DNA from: an uncultured bacterium | Lineage (GTDB): Bacteria; Verrucomicrobiota; Verrucomicrobiia; CAIQCK01 | NCBI GenBank assembly: GCA_903870275.1 | Contig: CAIQCK010000109.1 | Span: 1-32,087 of the forward strand | Length of the DNA: 32,087 bases | Direction: 5' to 3' | Part shown: positions 15,001 to 18,186 of the stretch, piece by piece | Layout: each line of letters starts with the position of its first letter | Numbering within the stretch: position 1 is the stretch's first letter | Program-made: the position numbers and the translations under genes | Notes under the pieces: generated by a model | Databases searched by the model: none | What the model was told of the DNA's origin: nothing | The model's input: only the letters and a program-made list of their open reading frames with translations

Positions 15001-16359
15001 ATCAACACTGCGACGTTGACCAACGCCAGCGGCGCTCTGATCGGCCTGGCAAGCGGCACGTTCACCCTGACCGGAGGAGGCGCCAGCAACGTCGTCAATC
15101 AAGGCATGATTGCGGGCTTTGGCACGCATGCCGCCGTGATTGACAACCAGGCGGGCGCGTCCGTCATTGCCACCGGCGGCGTGTTGAATTTGACAGGTGG
15201 ATTCAACAACAACGCCGGCGCGACGATTAACGCCGGCCTGCTGGCGGCGATGGGCGCGAGCGCGCAGTTGAATATCGCGCAGGCGTTCACCAACGTTGGC
15301 ACGATTATGCTCAGCAGCGGCACACTGACAGCCCCGGGCGTGAACAATGCCGGCAGCATCCGCGGCTACGGCACGTTCAATGCGGCGCTGAACAACACGG
15401 GCGGCGTCACCAACAACACCAGCGGCCGGACGCTGACGTTCAGCCAGTCGGTCACCAACGACGTTGGTGGGACAATAACGGCGGCTGGCGGCGGCGTGAC
15501 CTTTAGCAATGCGGTGAACAACCTCGGCGGGATGACGGCGGTGAGCGGCGGCAACTTCGCGTTCAACAACGCCGTGCTCAACAACGGCACGATCACTGTG
15601 GATCAAAGCACGGCGACGTTCGCCGGCGCGGTGACCAACGCGGGCACGATCACGGTGCAGAACCAGGGTTCGATGGCGTTCATCTCGGGTCTGACCAACA
15701 ACGGCACGCTGGCGTTTGGGCCGGTGGTGAATCCCTCGACGGCGATCATCAGCGGCAGCCTGACGCTGGGCAGCGGCGGCGTCATCGCGATGGGCAACAA
15801 CCCCACCAATACGCTGGTGGTGCAGGGCAATTTCGTCAACGGCAGCACCAACAACAACAGCTTCAACATGGCCAGCGGCGTGATGACGTTTGGCGCGGCG
15901 GGCTCGCTGACGACGAACACGTTTGAAGTGGCGGGCCGGAACTTGGGCACGAATTTCGCCGGCTTCAACAACAACTTTGCGGTCAACGTGCTGAACATCA
16001 CCAACGCCGTCCGGTTTGTGGATTACGTCAACAACGGTGGCGGTGGCAACTCCAACGAGGTGTTGTATGTGGACGTGCTGCACCTGTTCAACGGGGCGAC
16101 GATGAAGTTGAGCGCGCTGACGATCTACGTCGGGTTGAACTTCATCTACGAGGACAGCAACGGCAGCAAGACGTTTAACGGTGGGAACGTGGTTGGAGGC
16201 GTCATCAATCAGGCGAATGCGGCAAGTCTCGGCTTGTTGAATGCGTCCTTTGACAACAATGGCCAGATCGTGTTTGTGCCGGAGCCTTCGACGTATGCGC
16301 TGATGGGTCTTGGTTTGGCAGGCTTGGCGGGCTGGCGCCGGTGGCGGAAACGCCGGTAG
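1..16359 (+). CDS. Giant PEP-CTERM-anchored autotransporter-repeat (beta-helix) protein, 5' end missing
   Basis: The reading frame is open at the first base and ends at TAG 16357-16359, giving at least 5452 residues. The apparent GTG at 67 is not a real start, because the repeat pattern continues upstream of it to the window edge. The protein is built of PATR-like (autotransporter-associated) beta-strand repeats of the type LIKNGxGTLxLxGxNxYxGxTxVNxGxL, repeated dozens of times. This repeat type predicts a long right-handed beta-helix. Reading it through I find no cysteine and only about six histidines. Larger modules (A, B, C, D, listed separately) are duplicated inside it. From about 13200 to 15900 the repeats become shorter and simpler (NNGTI / TNAGT units). 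The C-terminus is a PEP-CTERM tripartite signal, so the protein is expected to be exported and anchored by an exosortase system, not by a type V beta-barrel. The function is unknown; adhesion, S-layer-like coating or matrix are possibilities. No partner gene for export or sorting lies in the window. Confidence 0.93.
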   Translation, partial: NWGPITLNANRGIYIGTGAVLNVAADADRVLATLTIPGSISGSGRLIVGSVDRDNNVYLTGNNNGMTGIIEIQGMAYAVEGVGLSTNANLILNGNGGGRGTLETFGTFSRTLGVGPGQVQMWGAGQPNGEWGAGQAGFAGVGGALTVNIGGNGATLLWGQSYFNPTALYFGTEANPSSYPVTWVNPIDLNGSNRLINVVGVTTGIISGAITSGSLAGLQGAPQEAYGGLTKNYNGVLALTATNSYFGPTILLDGILRAVDGVGLPNASPLIMVNGSYTTFAGYFNPLPGNLFGEAVWESSSNITRNLLTSALMPYNPGNSYGMTTNSVSLVGIAGQQGFSAQGAPITVNLGGNGDTIVWSNNAAPQMTVTINNTATLTLSTNDNSQLRVGMGVYGLGIAANTYITAINPTYNSVTLNQTVTLNGGNPTNVTFSTFNPAALVLNSVYADSLLTLANGLDFNGLNRTIFVGANTALISGAITSSTNYNPGLPVSLIKNGFGTLILGNNNTLGNGVILNAGELQFATDANIGGSSAPIFFNNGILAISNPAMTSIDETHPINMTNFSGGFDIMNAGSTFTVEEVLAGNNIGNVLVKNGPGRLQLSGLAISGAVSVNGGTLDLDGVGIAAGGLNSAAGTIITDSGSFGGWPNGVSAIVLGGQVTNALNTVAGNINDGPNRKIGITLNQGALFLGSTNNYSGGTFVNAGDLLIAFTNLNGFSSIGTGPLMLTNSASGIGLMGGADLDQSFLTWVGQRATGGFKGTLLLTTNNAANFDFTQGNFSNAFLGVAYGFTSIYSGTLTPANGAYRVGGGGGTFIPTQIYSGAYDMQVGPAGGILAPDPINNVSTNSVVIFTNQYSYTGVTLVRQGTALILSNTTGSVIPGNLNIGDSTTLPSVNSLAVVLLAANNQLAPNSLVSFYGANNNWAYLRLMGNNLTVGGLQNFDTFGVIEDSENEWVDNNAMLTISNNVNYAYNGYIRNNNSTNTGTGFLMLTKNGSGLQELQGVNIQYSGQTIINQGTLQLLDTTAFASKYISNNATLLLGANAGQLTLSNTPFLVGPGSVVIAGGTNAVNVNYAYTYTGPTLINNGVLDLAYTGSILNTSGILINNGGSLTFSNTVVTLITNRVADNTPVTMNGGQINLLIDAVTTNAVEQMNNITLAGGNNTFNVGQAGAGFTNILLVNNLEAARSNGVTVTFAGTTLGMNARDMVQFNSAPALTNGLIGGWAVVASSANGANWATYNSTWGTVSNWSAYFMGGAGSDANWVSTTNVYTTAAVTLAASRSPYSLILSNGTLNLGGFTLDVLGGGLMSVGGVTTVLTNGTLTAGQAGVGGELNYFQYNSGQAPTNQIAANIVDNGVGGKVTFVKSGPNALALIAGTNTYSGGTIVDQGLLMIGYNSGMATTNGNVVAGVGTGAITVQQGGMIEFAPGSNVTFNVANPIVLNGGTLATGGGPNGANSISAGTFHFTGPMTVTVPLTTYYYGVASNDIILPQGNAGADIYLDGSISGPGGLVIANGGNQGAVYITGSNTYSGNTLVNNGFLLLGNTTNVSTTPTVTNTLGTGLLTAGYVGSAYAMDQGFLDFINARASSPTGVVNLMMGVGATTITNALDFSAEGNLAYTYLSMKAWVGDVTYRGALTPALNTYRFNAAAGNGSLVIGTLLTNAANGLADNVFIGNGGTVVFTNNNTYTGWTFVTNGATLQIGTNTAWGSMGSGVVTNNGAIWFLLTGVTTNFSSFVTGSGTIVKGTNTSVVQMAGNNGQYTGNVTVNGGTLQAGAAYAFGGLGGNLGAMTLNNTAGNNAATILDLNGYTSIIGSPTVNYGAIITDNGTNGGYTTLIITNSGAANIYGVIADGATNRIALDKFGAGLLTLNNTNTFSGNVLVAGGVLRATYGFSLLTNGNLTLNGGVFETSASITNAVGTGGGQILMPYGNSGFSAFGTNIILNLGGNGGTGVWGSAYFNPVTLILDDTTATAAIVVSNSLDFAGFTRAISVNANTAIVAGVLLNSSTSPAGLIKNGPGTLYLTGTNFYNGLTTVNGGTLYINSDSNLGAAGFGIFLDAADTLRVTNNVVLNNRAITFGNSFAEIFNIDQYSSLTVSNGIAVIGSGNNAVTKQGWGTLILTGTNAYTAQTTISQGAVLLGSTNALYAGNANISVAAQGSIGAAYAIDQNFVNWANLRSATPVLGGVVLGANSTNALSFNLTNIAGVAIGLNQLSNAFLGAANGTWTYSGQLAPWTNSTYGNSIFGIATFGATNLFQLGGGNGTLDFASAIGGNTNVIIGPVGSFGVVQFTNYNTFAGQVVVVGGIFRAMTNIGLPSTANLFLTGGVYEVLGGGRLTSAIGTGPGQIQATGAIAGFSTTNGNLTINLGGAGSVIQWGAAGTNFNPSALVLGTNTTSGVITWANPLDVNGVDRTLVVNSTVVFSGNLINSGTAGKQFFKTGNGTLIYSNGVVGTFADVMRYQQGTTILETNSYLNTTSGSSVGNDTGVGASIATLIIRGNATNLNGTGDFNINDGTGSGAGIVYVRDNAYLSAGDYLLGRFANGIGALYQSGGIVAGTAGANDWQIGATAGGYGYISLSGGLMVPSKNFRVGYATWGEFDMTGGTFTNNNNTSAGFSGGGLMGVINVMGGTMNQTGNRLIAGDANNGIGVVSVGGIGVINATGGGIKLGWNTAATGIFNLLSGGTLITPLVEQGSGSNDVFNFNGGVLKPAVANSTFTFTNGGTAVIYAGGAIIDTTNLSMTIAQSLIGATNNGIVNIPVAYGGAGYIAPPIVRILGGGSNATAYAQIDTNPADATYGQVTNIVVTNPGMGYTLSNLVVQLIEPGLAGAGGPIYTAIAGTPVLAANVDGGLTKLGYTGTLSLIATNTYFGSTRVLAGTLLLANTNLLPNSRLILAPAGSVGPTGVLGQYFLDWMSNYFGGVGQTVATGAVAMASSTSSNLVFGGANSNLFLGAANNATYSGAATWSDGSMRLGGGGATLTYTNTIGGTTNLIVGPVGGNPFSMLLLASNSFTGTVTLNSGTLNDTNDFVLGSSSNGLIFNGGTLEVATNIPLVMSPLGNRQWTLNAGGGNLNMDGGILIYTNQILGGLGGLLSKSGSGTLWLMSSNAIGGAVLNGGVLSIDSLNEIGGAGGVLSFSGGVLQVRGTAISSFAGLNVNTANFNGGFDINNNGNAFVITNNLSGVGVTNKAGNGTLVLAGSNNVTGALAINAGIVIAANANALGAANTSMVTVASGAALDLSGSVVFAPVPVTINGSGLFNLNDGALRNVSGSNTLGGTVTLGSAARINADANSTLTLTGAVFSGGNQITIGGFGNTVVNGGILGSAGLTKDGAGTLTLAGYVTNSYGNTLVNAGTLVLDYSVGGVAATYGGGLITSNSTLTLGALAFSYTAGGGLVVNGSATGTITQSFISVTINPGYDTIAVNNNGGTNVLNLGNLNRVIGGGVLDFSTAAIASNQVVSTFSNGYAGLLGSNNMLLTVGGADWATATNSAVSGAFQITNFTGYADAGSTLVIASGSNNNVRIAAGGNAGILTLDSAVTTINSIMANDATQRTVNVAGNTLILGTAGGVLLAPTSGGLTIGLTPNDGFITAAPGTNDFTQGGGELIFINNSASNLVINSAITVNDVSAPVSVTFEGSGKGAVNLYGNNNLATGTNFVNAGTVNFLAGNNTFGALYVRGGNVTFGSGTTNAFGGGSAFSIVDGGMVTLNGVETFGSGNANLYIGYSAGSRGAMTIGSNVTAYVIDLGEAGGAGALYQTGGVLNITRGAFDNFVIGDFGYGYYRLAGGAVTPTRLDVGGQNGGSGVMDMFGGTLTPTASQVMYIGPSAGGFGIMNVFGGTVMAPANGGVNLNMGTKSSAFSMFNVGGIGGNAVVVATNANKSGVNLALSTGTGNTGIVNLLSGGTLIVDTITNTTKTGLTVFGFNGGTLVAGSNTLYSAAFMANGLSYAPVYAGGAVIDSGTNSITIAQPLVAPVGFGVTSIAVANGGSGYIGAPWVSISGGSGTGATAIAIVDLTPGDAQYGQVTNILITSAGFGYLSNDLLNITLLGGGQVQPAQLGAFSLGANNGGGLVKLGVGKLTLLGTNTYTGGTYISNGVLQIGSNTASFIGSGNVTDNGGLIFSSTGTNVIGSVSGSGYLAQNGSGLVVLTGTNTYTGKTYINNSVLRANDGLAGASGNIAISNGVFETSADIARGVGATNNALSVVGAAGFSAFGSPVNVTLGGGTTLFWGTTSFAPTNFILNAATANSTLTFGNGIDLGGGSATVSVYAATAVMSGNIGNGVDFNKLGAGTLVFTGTNSYTGSTFVYSGTLALNGMMTGSALAVTNAAVSFGGNNTIPTIAVGGTSTVTFVSGSITSSTLDFQGDGSTWNVTNGFAGSTSITNVMVNQSITPTWNFNGSTISVTNVTGYGSGPAFLAITNGTLNVAGAFGNFSTVFISNATVGIGSSFTLSGNLTNAGTVNFGSQSTGTFASIANLGTINLNNASLNLVGGATLTNAGNIFGSGTLNPTVVNNGAIMAGNGVLAVNHLDNAVNNAILGATGGGTLQILDGTLFNQGTIAMSGGIFAGSNLVNVAGGTVIGFGQMGVLVDDQAGAFIIATNGVLDLTLGFTNAANYGTLLISGTGSILQVDVNFANFGTIITTNGGLLTVSATYVNTNVVVSGTNAADGNGSFFNSSQLVTSNGSYLISGNQNIDSNSTVTVTTNSTYTVLGNSVNNGTINVSSGSTYNVDGTMTNSGSIFVDASSSAQFDFTLTPYSTNIFLGTVRFAGDFVNQSVINTNNDFSGTFIFNGTSNPAVVKTQHFEVASLPVGTNLIATTNFFVGTFQLGDPVTGSNAYVQLVDNYDNGWTNVPLNQILATSNLIVNAGSTLDWNNRSGFTYNLSSSGTMLWTNAGNPAGVFLRLDVVNTFTNMGTMQIGNGTTLQLSNAFLNASTGVLNLFNGGVLTNFAVGNVLTNSGTIYGDGLVVPAIANAASGVVAAQGGTLVLGGGIVNNVNYGTLGTTNAGTLAINTATLTNASGALIGLASGTFTLTGGGASNVVNQGMIAGFGTHAAVIDNQAGASVIATGGVLNLTGGFNNNAGATINAGLLAAMGASAQLNIAQAFTNVGTIMLSSGTLTAPGVNNAGSIRGYGTFNAALNNTGGVTNNTSGRTLTFSQSVTNDVGGTITAAGGGVTFSNAVNNLGGMTAVSGGNFAFNNAVLNNGTITVDQSTATFAGAVTNAGTITVQNQGSMAFISGLTNNGTLAFGPVVNPSTAIISGSLTLGSGGVIAMGNNPTNTLVVQGNFVNGSTNNNSFNMASGVMTFGAAGSLTTNTFEVAGRNLGTNFAGFNNNFAVNVLNITNAVRFVDYVNNGGGGNSNEVLYVDVLHLFNGATMKLSALTIYVGLNFIYEDSNGSKTFNGGNVVGGVINQANAASLGLLNASFDNNGQIVFVPEPSTYALMGLGLAGLAGWRRWRKRR
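230..625 (+). repeat. Module A, copy 1 of the giant protein
   Basis: Module order: VEGVGL..NANL, RTLGVGPGQVQ, AGFAG, VNIGGNG, WGQSYFNP, LYFGTEA, VTWVNPIDLNG, then SGAIT. It is the most complete match to the A consensus and is followed by a PATR unit (GGLTKNYNGVLALTATNSY). Confidence 0.7.
762..1445 (+). repeat. Module A, copy 2, interrupted by an inserted domain
   Basis: It has the same A landmarks (LRAVDGVGLP, GFSAQG, VNLGGNG, FNPAALVLNS, NGLDFNGLNRTI, SGAIT). About 65 residues (roughly 1102-1299) are inserted between the WSNNA and FNPAAL positions. The insert contains VGMGVYGLGIAANTYITAI, a motif resembling phage/adhesin domains of the form SVGMxVxGxGIPxxTxIxxI. Confidence 0.65.
2197..2580 (+). 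repeat. Module B, copy 1
   Basis: Landmarks: GADLDQSFLTWVGQRA, TNNAANFDF, NAFLGVAYG, YSGTLTPANGAYRVGGGGGTF, then VGPAGG and FTNQYSYTG. The DQxFLxW and YSGxLTP motifs define the family. Confidence 0.6.
4690..5065 (+). repeat. Module B, copy 2
   Basis: Landmarks: GSAYAMDQGFLDFINARA, TNALDFSAEGNLAYTYLS, YRGALTPALNTYRF, NGSLVI, FTNNNTYTG. The central NAFLGA block is replaced by a divergent AYTYLSMKAW segment. Confidence 0.55.
5641..6015 (+). repeat. Module A, copy 3
   Basis: Landmarks: VLRATYGFSLLTNGNL, NGGVFETS, AVGTGGGQI, SGFSAFGTN, LNLGGNGG, WGSAYFNPVTL, SLDFAGFTRAI, then a PATR unit LIKNGPGTLYLTGTN. Confidence 0.65.
6462..6893 (+). repeat. Module B, copy 3
   Basis: Landmarks: GAAYAIDQNFVNWANLRSA, TNALSFNLTN, NAFLGAANGTWTYSG, LGGGNGTLDF, IGGNTNVIIGPVG, FTNYNTFAG. 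It has an extra segment after YSGQLAPW compared with copy 1. Confidence 0.6.
6904..7290 (+). repeat. Module A, copy 4
   Basis: Landmarks: FRAMTNIGLPSTANL, GGVYEV, AIGTGPGQIQ, AGFSTTNG, INLGGAG, WGAAGTNFNPSALVLG, ITWANPLDVNGVDRT. It follows module B copy 3 directly, showing that modules are arranged as B-A tandem blocks. Confidence 0.65.
7590..8640 (+). repeat. Module C, copy 1 (about 350 residues)
   Basis: Shared order with copy 2: GALYQSGG, IGATAGGYGYISLSGG, FDMTGGTFT, GGLMGVINVMGGT, NLLSGGTLI, FNFNGGVLKP, VIYAGGAIID, MTIAQSLI, GGAGYIAPPIVRILGG, YGQVTNIVVTNPGMGY, then a PATR unit. The GxGYxxxPxVxIxGG element resembles a motif common in phage tail and adhesin proteins. Confidence 0.7.
8672..9024 (+). 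repeat. Module B, copy 4
   Basis: Landmarks: GVLGQYFLDWMSNYFG, SNLVFGGANSNLFLGAANN, YSGAATW, MRLGGGGATLTY, IGGTTNLIVGPVGG, ASNSFTG. It lies directly after module C copy 1. Confidence 0.6.
11210..12290 (+). repeat. Module C, copy 2 (about 360 residues)
   Basis: It shows the same order as copy 1: GALYQTGG, GDFGYGYYRLAGG, MDMFGGTLT, GGFGIMNVFGGT, NLLSGGTLI, FGFNGGTLVA, PVYAGGAVID, ITIAQPLV, GGSGYIGAPWVSISGG, YGQVTNILITSAGFGY, KLGVGKLTLLGTNTYTG. Colinearity over the full length indicates segmental duplication, not convergence of short repeats. Confidence 0.7.
12463..12816 (+). repeat. Module A, copy 5 (most diverged)
   Basis: Landmarks: VLRANDGLAGASGN, NGVFETSADIARGVGA, AGFSAFGSP, VTLGGG, WGTTSFAPTNFIL, NGIDLGGGSATV, SGNIGNG, then KLGAGTLVFTGTNSYTG. 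It is the last large module before the simple C-terminal repeats. Confidence 0.6.
14369..14595 (+). repeat. Module D, copy 1: internal copy of the pre-anchor domain
   Basis: Reads QHFEVASLPVGTN, then FVGTFQLG, AYVQLVDNYDNGWTN, ILATSNLIVNAGSTLDWN. It aligns by eye with the domain just before the C-terminal anchor, but lies about 1500 bp upstream of it and is followed by further repeats instead of an anchor. Confidence 0.5.
15913..16150 (+). repeat. Module D, copy 2: pre-anchor domain
   Basis: Reads TFEVAGRNLGTN, NNNFAVNVLNITNAVRFVDY, EVLYVDVLHLFNGATMKLSA, LTIYVGLNF. The YVDxLxLxxGxTLxL pattern is, from my knowledge of the group, common just before the PEP-CTERM tag in verrucomicrobial surface proteins. 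It probably caps the beta-helix. Confidence 0.5.
16276..16359 (+). other. PEP-CTERM sorting signal (C-terminal tag of the giant protein)
   Basis: The last residues read VPEPSTYALMGLGLAGLAGW followed by a basic tail (RRWRKRR). These are the three parts of a PEP-CTERM signal: the Pro-Glu-Pro motif (codons 16279-16287), one hydrophobic membrane segment, and an Arg/Lys-rich end. Proteins with this tag are processed by exosortase family enzymes (EpsH/XrtA-like). No exosortase gene is present here. Confidence 0.92.
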
Positions 16360-16598
16360 AAAATCCTCCTGGAACTGCTGTTGAACGGACATGGCGGCGG
16401 GTTCATGGAGCCCTGTGTCGGACTTCATCGAGAGGGGCGCGAGAAGGACAGGGCGAGAGGGTTAACGCTGAGACGTTGTGGACTTCAGAAGTCGTGGCGA
16501 AACAGGGCGTTTACAGGGTGTCAGAGCGTGAAGCCGGCGGATGGGTTCTCGACGAAAGCGTCGTTGCAAAGATTGGCATCATTAAAAAGTGACACCCT
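16360..16598. other. Intergenic gap between the giant gene and the kinase gene
   Basis: This 239-bp stretch holds no convincing gene, and no strong terminator follows the giant gene. Short open frames cross it on both strands but show no family resemblance. It looks like repeat-derived filler; its right third is the inverted-repeat element listed separately. Confidence 0.5.
16515..16598. repeat. 84-bp segment bounded by a perfect 9-bp inverted repeat, abutting the kinase start
   Basis: AGGGTGTCA at 16515-16523 is exactly repeated in reverse complement as TGACACCCT at 16590-16598. The second arm ends one base before the ATG of the kinase gene at 16599. The spacer is 66 nt. This could be a small MITE-like remnant (terminal inverted repeats) or a paired operator/leader hairpin. 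I see no clear target-site duplication (flanks AC on the left and AT on the right). Confidence 0.5.
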
Positions 16599-17543
16599 AT
16601 GGGGGTTGTTGAACAGCCCAAGAGCAGGCAAGACCTGGTAGAAGTTCAAGGGTTTGAACTTTATGAGCGTTTGGGAGAGGGAACCATGGGCGTGGTGTTT
16701 CGCGCGCGTCACTTGTTCACCGACCAAATCGTCGCGCTCAAGGTGCTTTATCCGATTCTGGCTGGCAATCTCACCTACTTGCGGCGTTTTCAGGCGGAAG
16801 CAGAGTCTGCCACCCACTTGGACCACCCGAATTTGGTCAAGGTTTATGGTTACGGCCAGCGTCATCTGACGCATTTCATCTGCATGGAATATGTGGAAGG
16901 GATCAACCTCCGGGAGATGATCCAGCGCGAAGGCGCCCTAAGCGAGTCCACAGTGGCTGCAATCGGGATGTGCGTCGCCGCGGCCTTGCACTATGCGTGG
17001 GAGACGGTGCGGCTGATCCACCGCGACGTGAAACCGGAAAACCTGCTGGTTGCCAAGGACGGGCGGCTGAAAGTGTGCGATCTCGGCATTGCCAAGCGCA
17101 TGGCAAGCAAGCCGGGCGACGCGCCGTTGACGCGGACTGGCTACATGTTGGGCACGCCGCATTACATCGCGCCAGAGCAGTTGAAGGGGGCCAAGGAGCT
17201 GGACTATCGTGTGGACATTTATTCGTTGGGAGCCACACTTTTTCACGCCGTGACGGGCCAGACCATTCATACGGCGGAAAACGAATTCAGTTTGTTGATG
17301 AAACAGGCCACCGAGCCGGTCAAGGACCCTCGTGATGCCATGCCTGGTTTGAATCACGACCTGGCCGAACTGCTCCTGCAAATGCTCGACTTGGACCCAT
17401 CCCGGCGGCCGGTGGACTGGTGTGGGGTGTATGACGCGCTCTTCGATATTTACCAGAAGCTGAACGCGGCCAAGACGAAGGCGCAGATTCGACTTTCGGC
17501 CGGCGGGGGAAATGATTTAGACTCAACCCAACCTGTACCATGA
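16599..17543 (+). CDS. Bacterial Ser/Thr protein kinase (Hanks type, cytoplasmic)
   Basis: The 314-residue product has a complete kinase domain: glycine-rich loop GEGTMG (26-31), catalytic lysine in VALK (K48), helix-C glutamate E67, catalytic loop HRDVKPEN (141-148, D143), metal-binding DLG (161-163, in place of the commoner DFG), and APEQ (191-194). Threonines in the activation loop (TRTGYMLGT, 178-186) are likely autophosphorylation sites. It transfers phosphate from ATP to Ser/Thr of partner proteins. There is no transmembrane segment or extracellular sensor domain, unlike PknB; the domain nearly fills the protein. The tail ends DSTQPVP. The gene overlaps the next one by ATGA, so the two are probably translationally coupled. 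The ATG at 16599 is chosen because a later ATG (16686) would delete the glycine loop; no clear Shine-Dalgarno precedes it. Confidence 0.93.
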   Translation: MGVVEQPKSRQDLVEVQGFELYERLGEGTMGVVFRARHLFTDQIVALKVLYPILAGNLTYLRRFQAEAESATHLDHPNLVKVYGYGQRHLTHFICMEYVEGINLREMIQREGALSESTVAAIGMCVAAALHYAWETVRLIHRDVKPENLLVAKDGRLKVCDLGIAKRMASKPGDAPLTRTGYMLGTPHYIAPEQLKGAKELDYRVDIYSLGATLFHAVTGQTIHTAENEFSLLMKQATEPVKDPRDAMPGLNHDLAELLLQMLDLDPSRRPVDWCGVYDALFDIYQKLNAAKTKAQIRLSAGGGNDLDSTQPVP

Positions 17544-17983
17544 ATTGTTTGCACATACGATTACCCGACGGAACGGCGCGAAAGATCGCTCTCGGCTCGC
17601 GCCCCAAAGTCATCGGCCGCGACGAAGACGCCGACATCATCCTCGAAGACGCGGCGGTGAGCCGCTATCATTGCACGGTGGCGGTGTCGCCCAACGGCAT
17701 CCACGTGCAGGACCTCGCCTCGTCGAGCGGCACGCGCATCAATGGCCGGACTGTCACCAGCGCCATGCTCCAGAACGGCGACAAACTGGAGGTCGGCCCC
17801 TTCACGTTTGTGGCCGAGTGCGCCGTCACCGCAGGTTTCGGCACCGCGATCCGTCTGGTGGAGGAGCAGTTCGCCGTTGGCAAGGGGTTTCAGACCTTCC
17901 TGGGCGAAATCGCCGCTGAAGGCCATGCGCCTCCGCCGGGTCCCAAGCCCGCCAAGCCCGGCGACACGGGCACAAAACCGTAA
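17540..17983 (+). CDS. FHA-domain protein, probable phosphothreonine-binding partner of the kinase
   Basis: This 147-residue protein has a forkhead-associated domain at about residues 3-92. The conserved positions are GR (26-27), SRYH (41-44) and SSGTRINGR (62-70), which form the phosphothreonine-binding surface. A short linker and a Pro/Gly/Lys-rich tail (about 129-147) follow. FHA proteins read out the phosphorylation made by Hanks kinases. Its start codon overlaps the kinase stop (ATGA), strongly suggesting a functional pair. There is no signal peptide or membrane segment, so it acts in the cytoplasm. Which downstream process the pair controls cannot be read from the sequence. Confidence 0.9.
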   Translation: MNCLHIRLPDGTARKIALGSRPKVIGRDEDADIILEDAAVSRYHCTVAVSPNGIHVQDLASSSGTRINGRTVTSAMLQNGDKLEVGPFTFVAECAVTAGFGTAIRLVEEQFAVGKGFQTFLGEIAAEGHAPPPGPKPAKPGDTGTKP

Positions 17984-18186
17984 CGCCGGCATTCCTGTCC
18001 GCACAACTTCGATTTGCAGGACCCATTGTCCGAAGTGGTCACCCCCCCCGGAAGGATGGTTGTCCATGAACATGCGCCTGAGGTGCTGGATGAATTTGCT
18101 GCGAAACAACACCCGATAAAAACCGCTTAAAACCGTTATGGCAAGGGCTTGAGTTCGATTCGTGGTTGCGTTAAGAACATGGGTAC
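17984..18186. other. Gap after the FHA gene with a coding-like in-frame tail
   Basis: After the FHA stop (TAA 17981-17983) the same frame stays open to TAA 18117-18119. It reads NFDLQDPLSEVVTPP and VVHEHAPEVLDEFAAKQ, which looks like ordinary protein and unlike random intergenic sequence. An eight-C run at 18042-18049 could be a slippage site. It may be a remnant of a longer FHA protein or of another gene. No start codon with a ribosome-binding site is visible. The final 60 bp precede metF without a clear promoter. Confidence 0.3.

Noticed and set aside
1..16359. Classical type V autotransporter
   Set aside because: The passenger-like repeats fit, but the C-terminus has no beta-barrel domain and instead carries a PEP-CTERM tag.
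14530..16428. Minus-strand open frame of 632 codons over the giant gene's 3' end
   Set aside because: Same type of antisense shadow (His/Arg/Val/Ala-rich, no domain); it also crosses the PEP-CTERM tag of the real gene.
16521..16874. Minus-strand 117-codon frame overlapping the kinase start
   Set aside because: It is antisense to the kinase N-terminal lobe, whose motifs are unmistakable; the frame has no recognisable domain.
18148..18178. TTGAGT - 16 nt - TTAAGA as a metF promoter
   Set aside because: It would place transcription start only a few bases before the ATG, and both hexamers are weak matches; not enough support.
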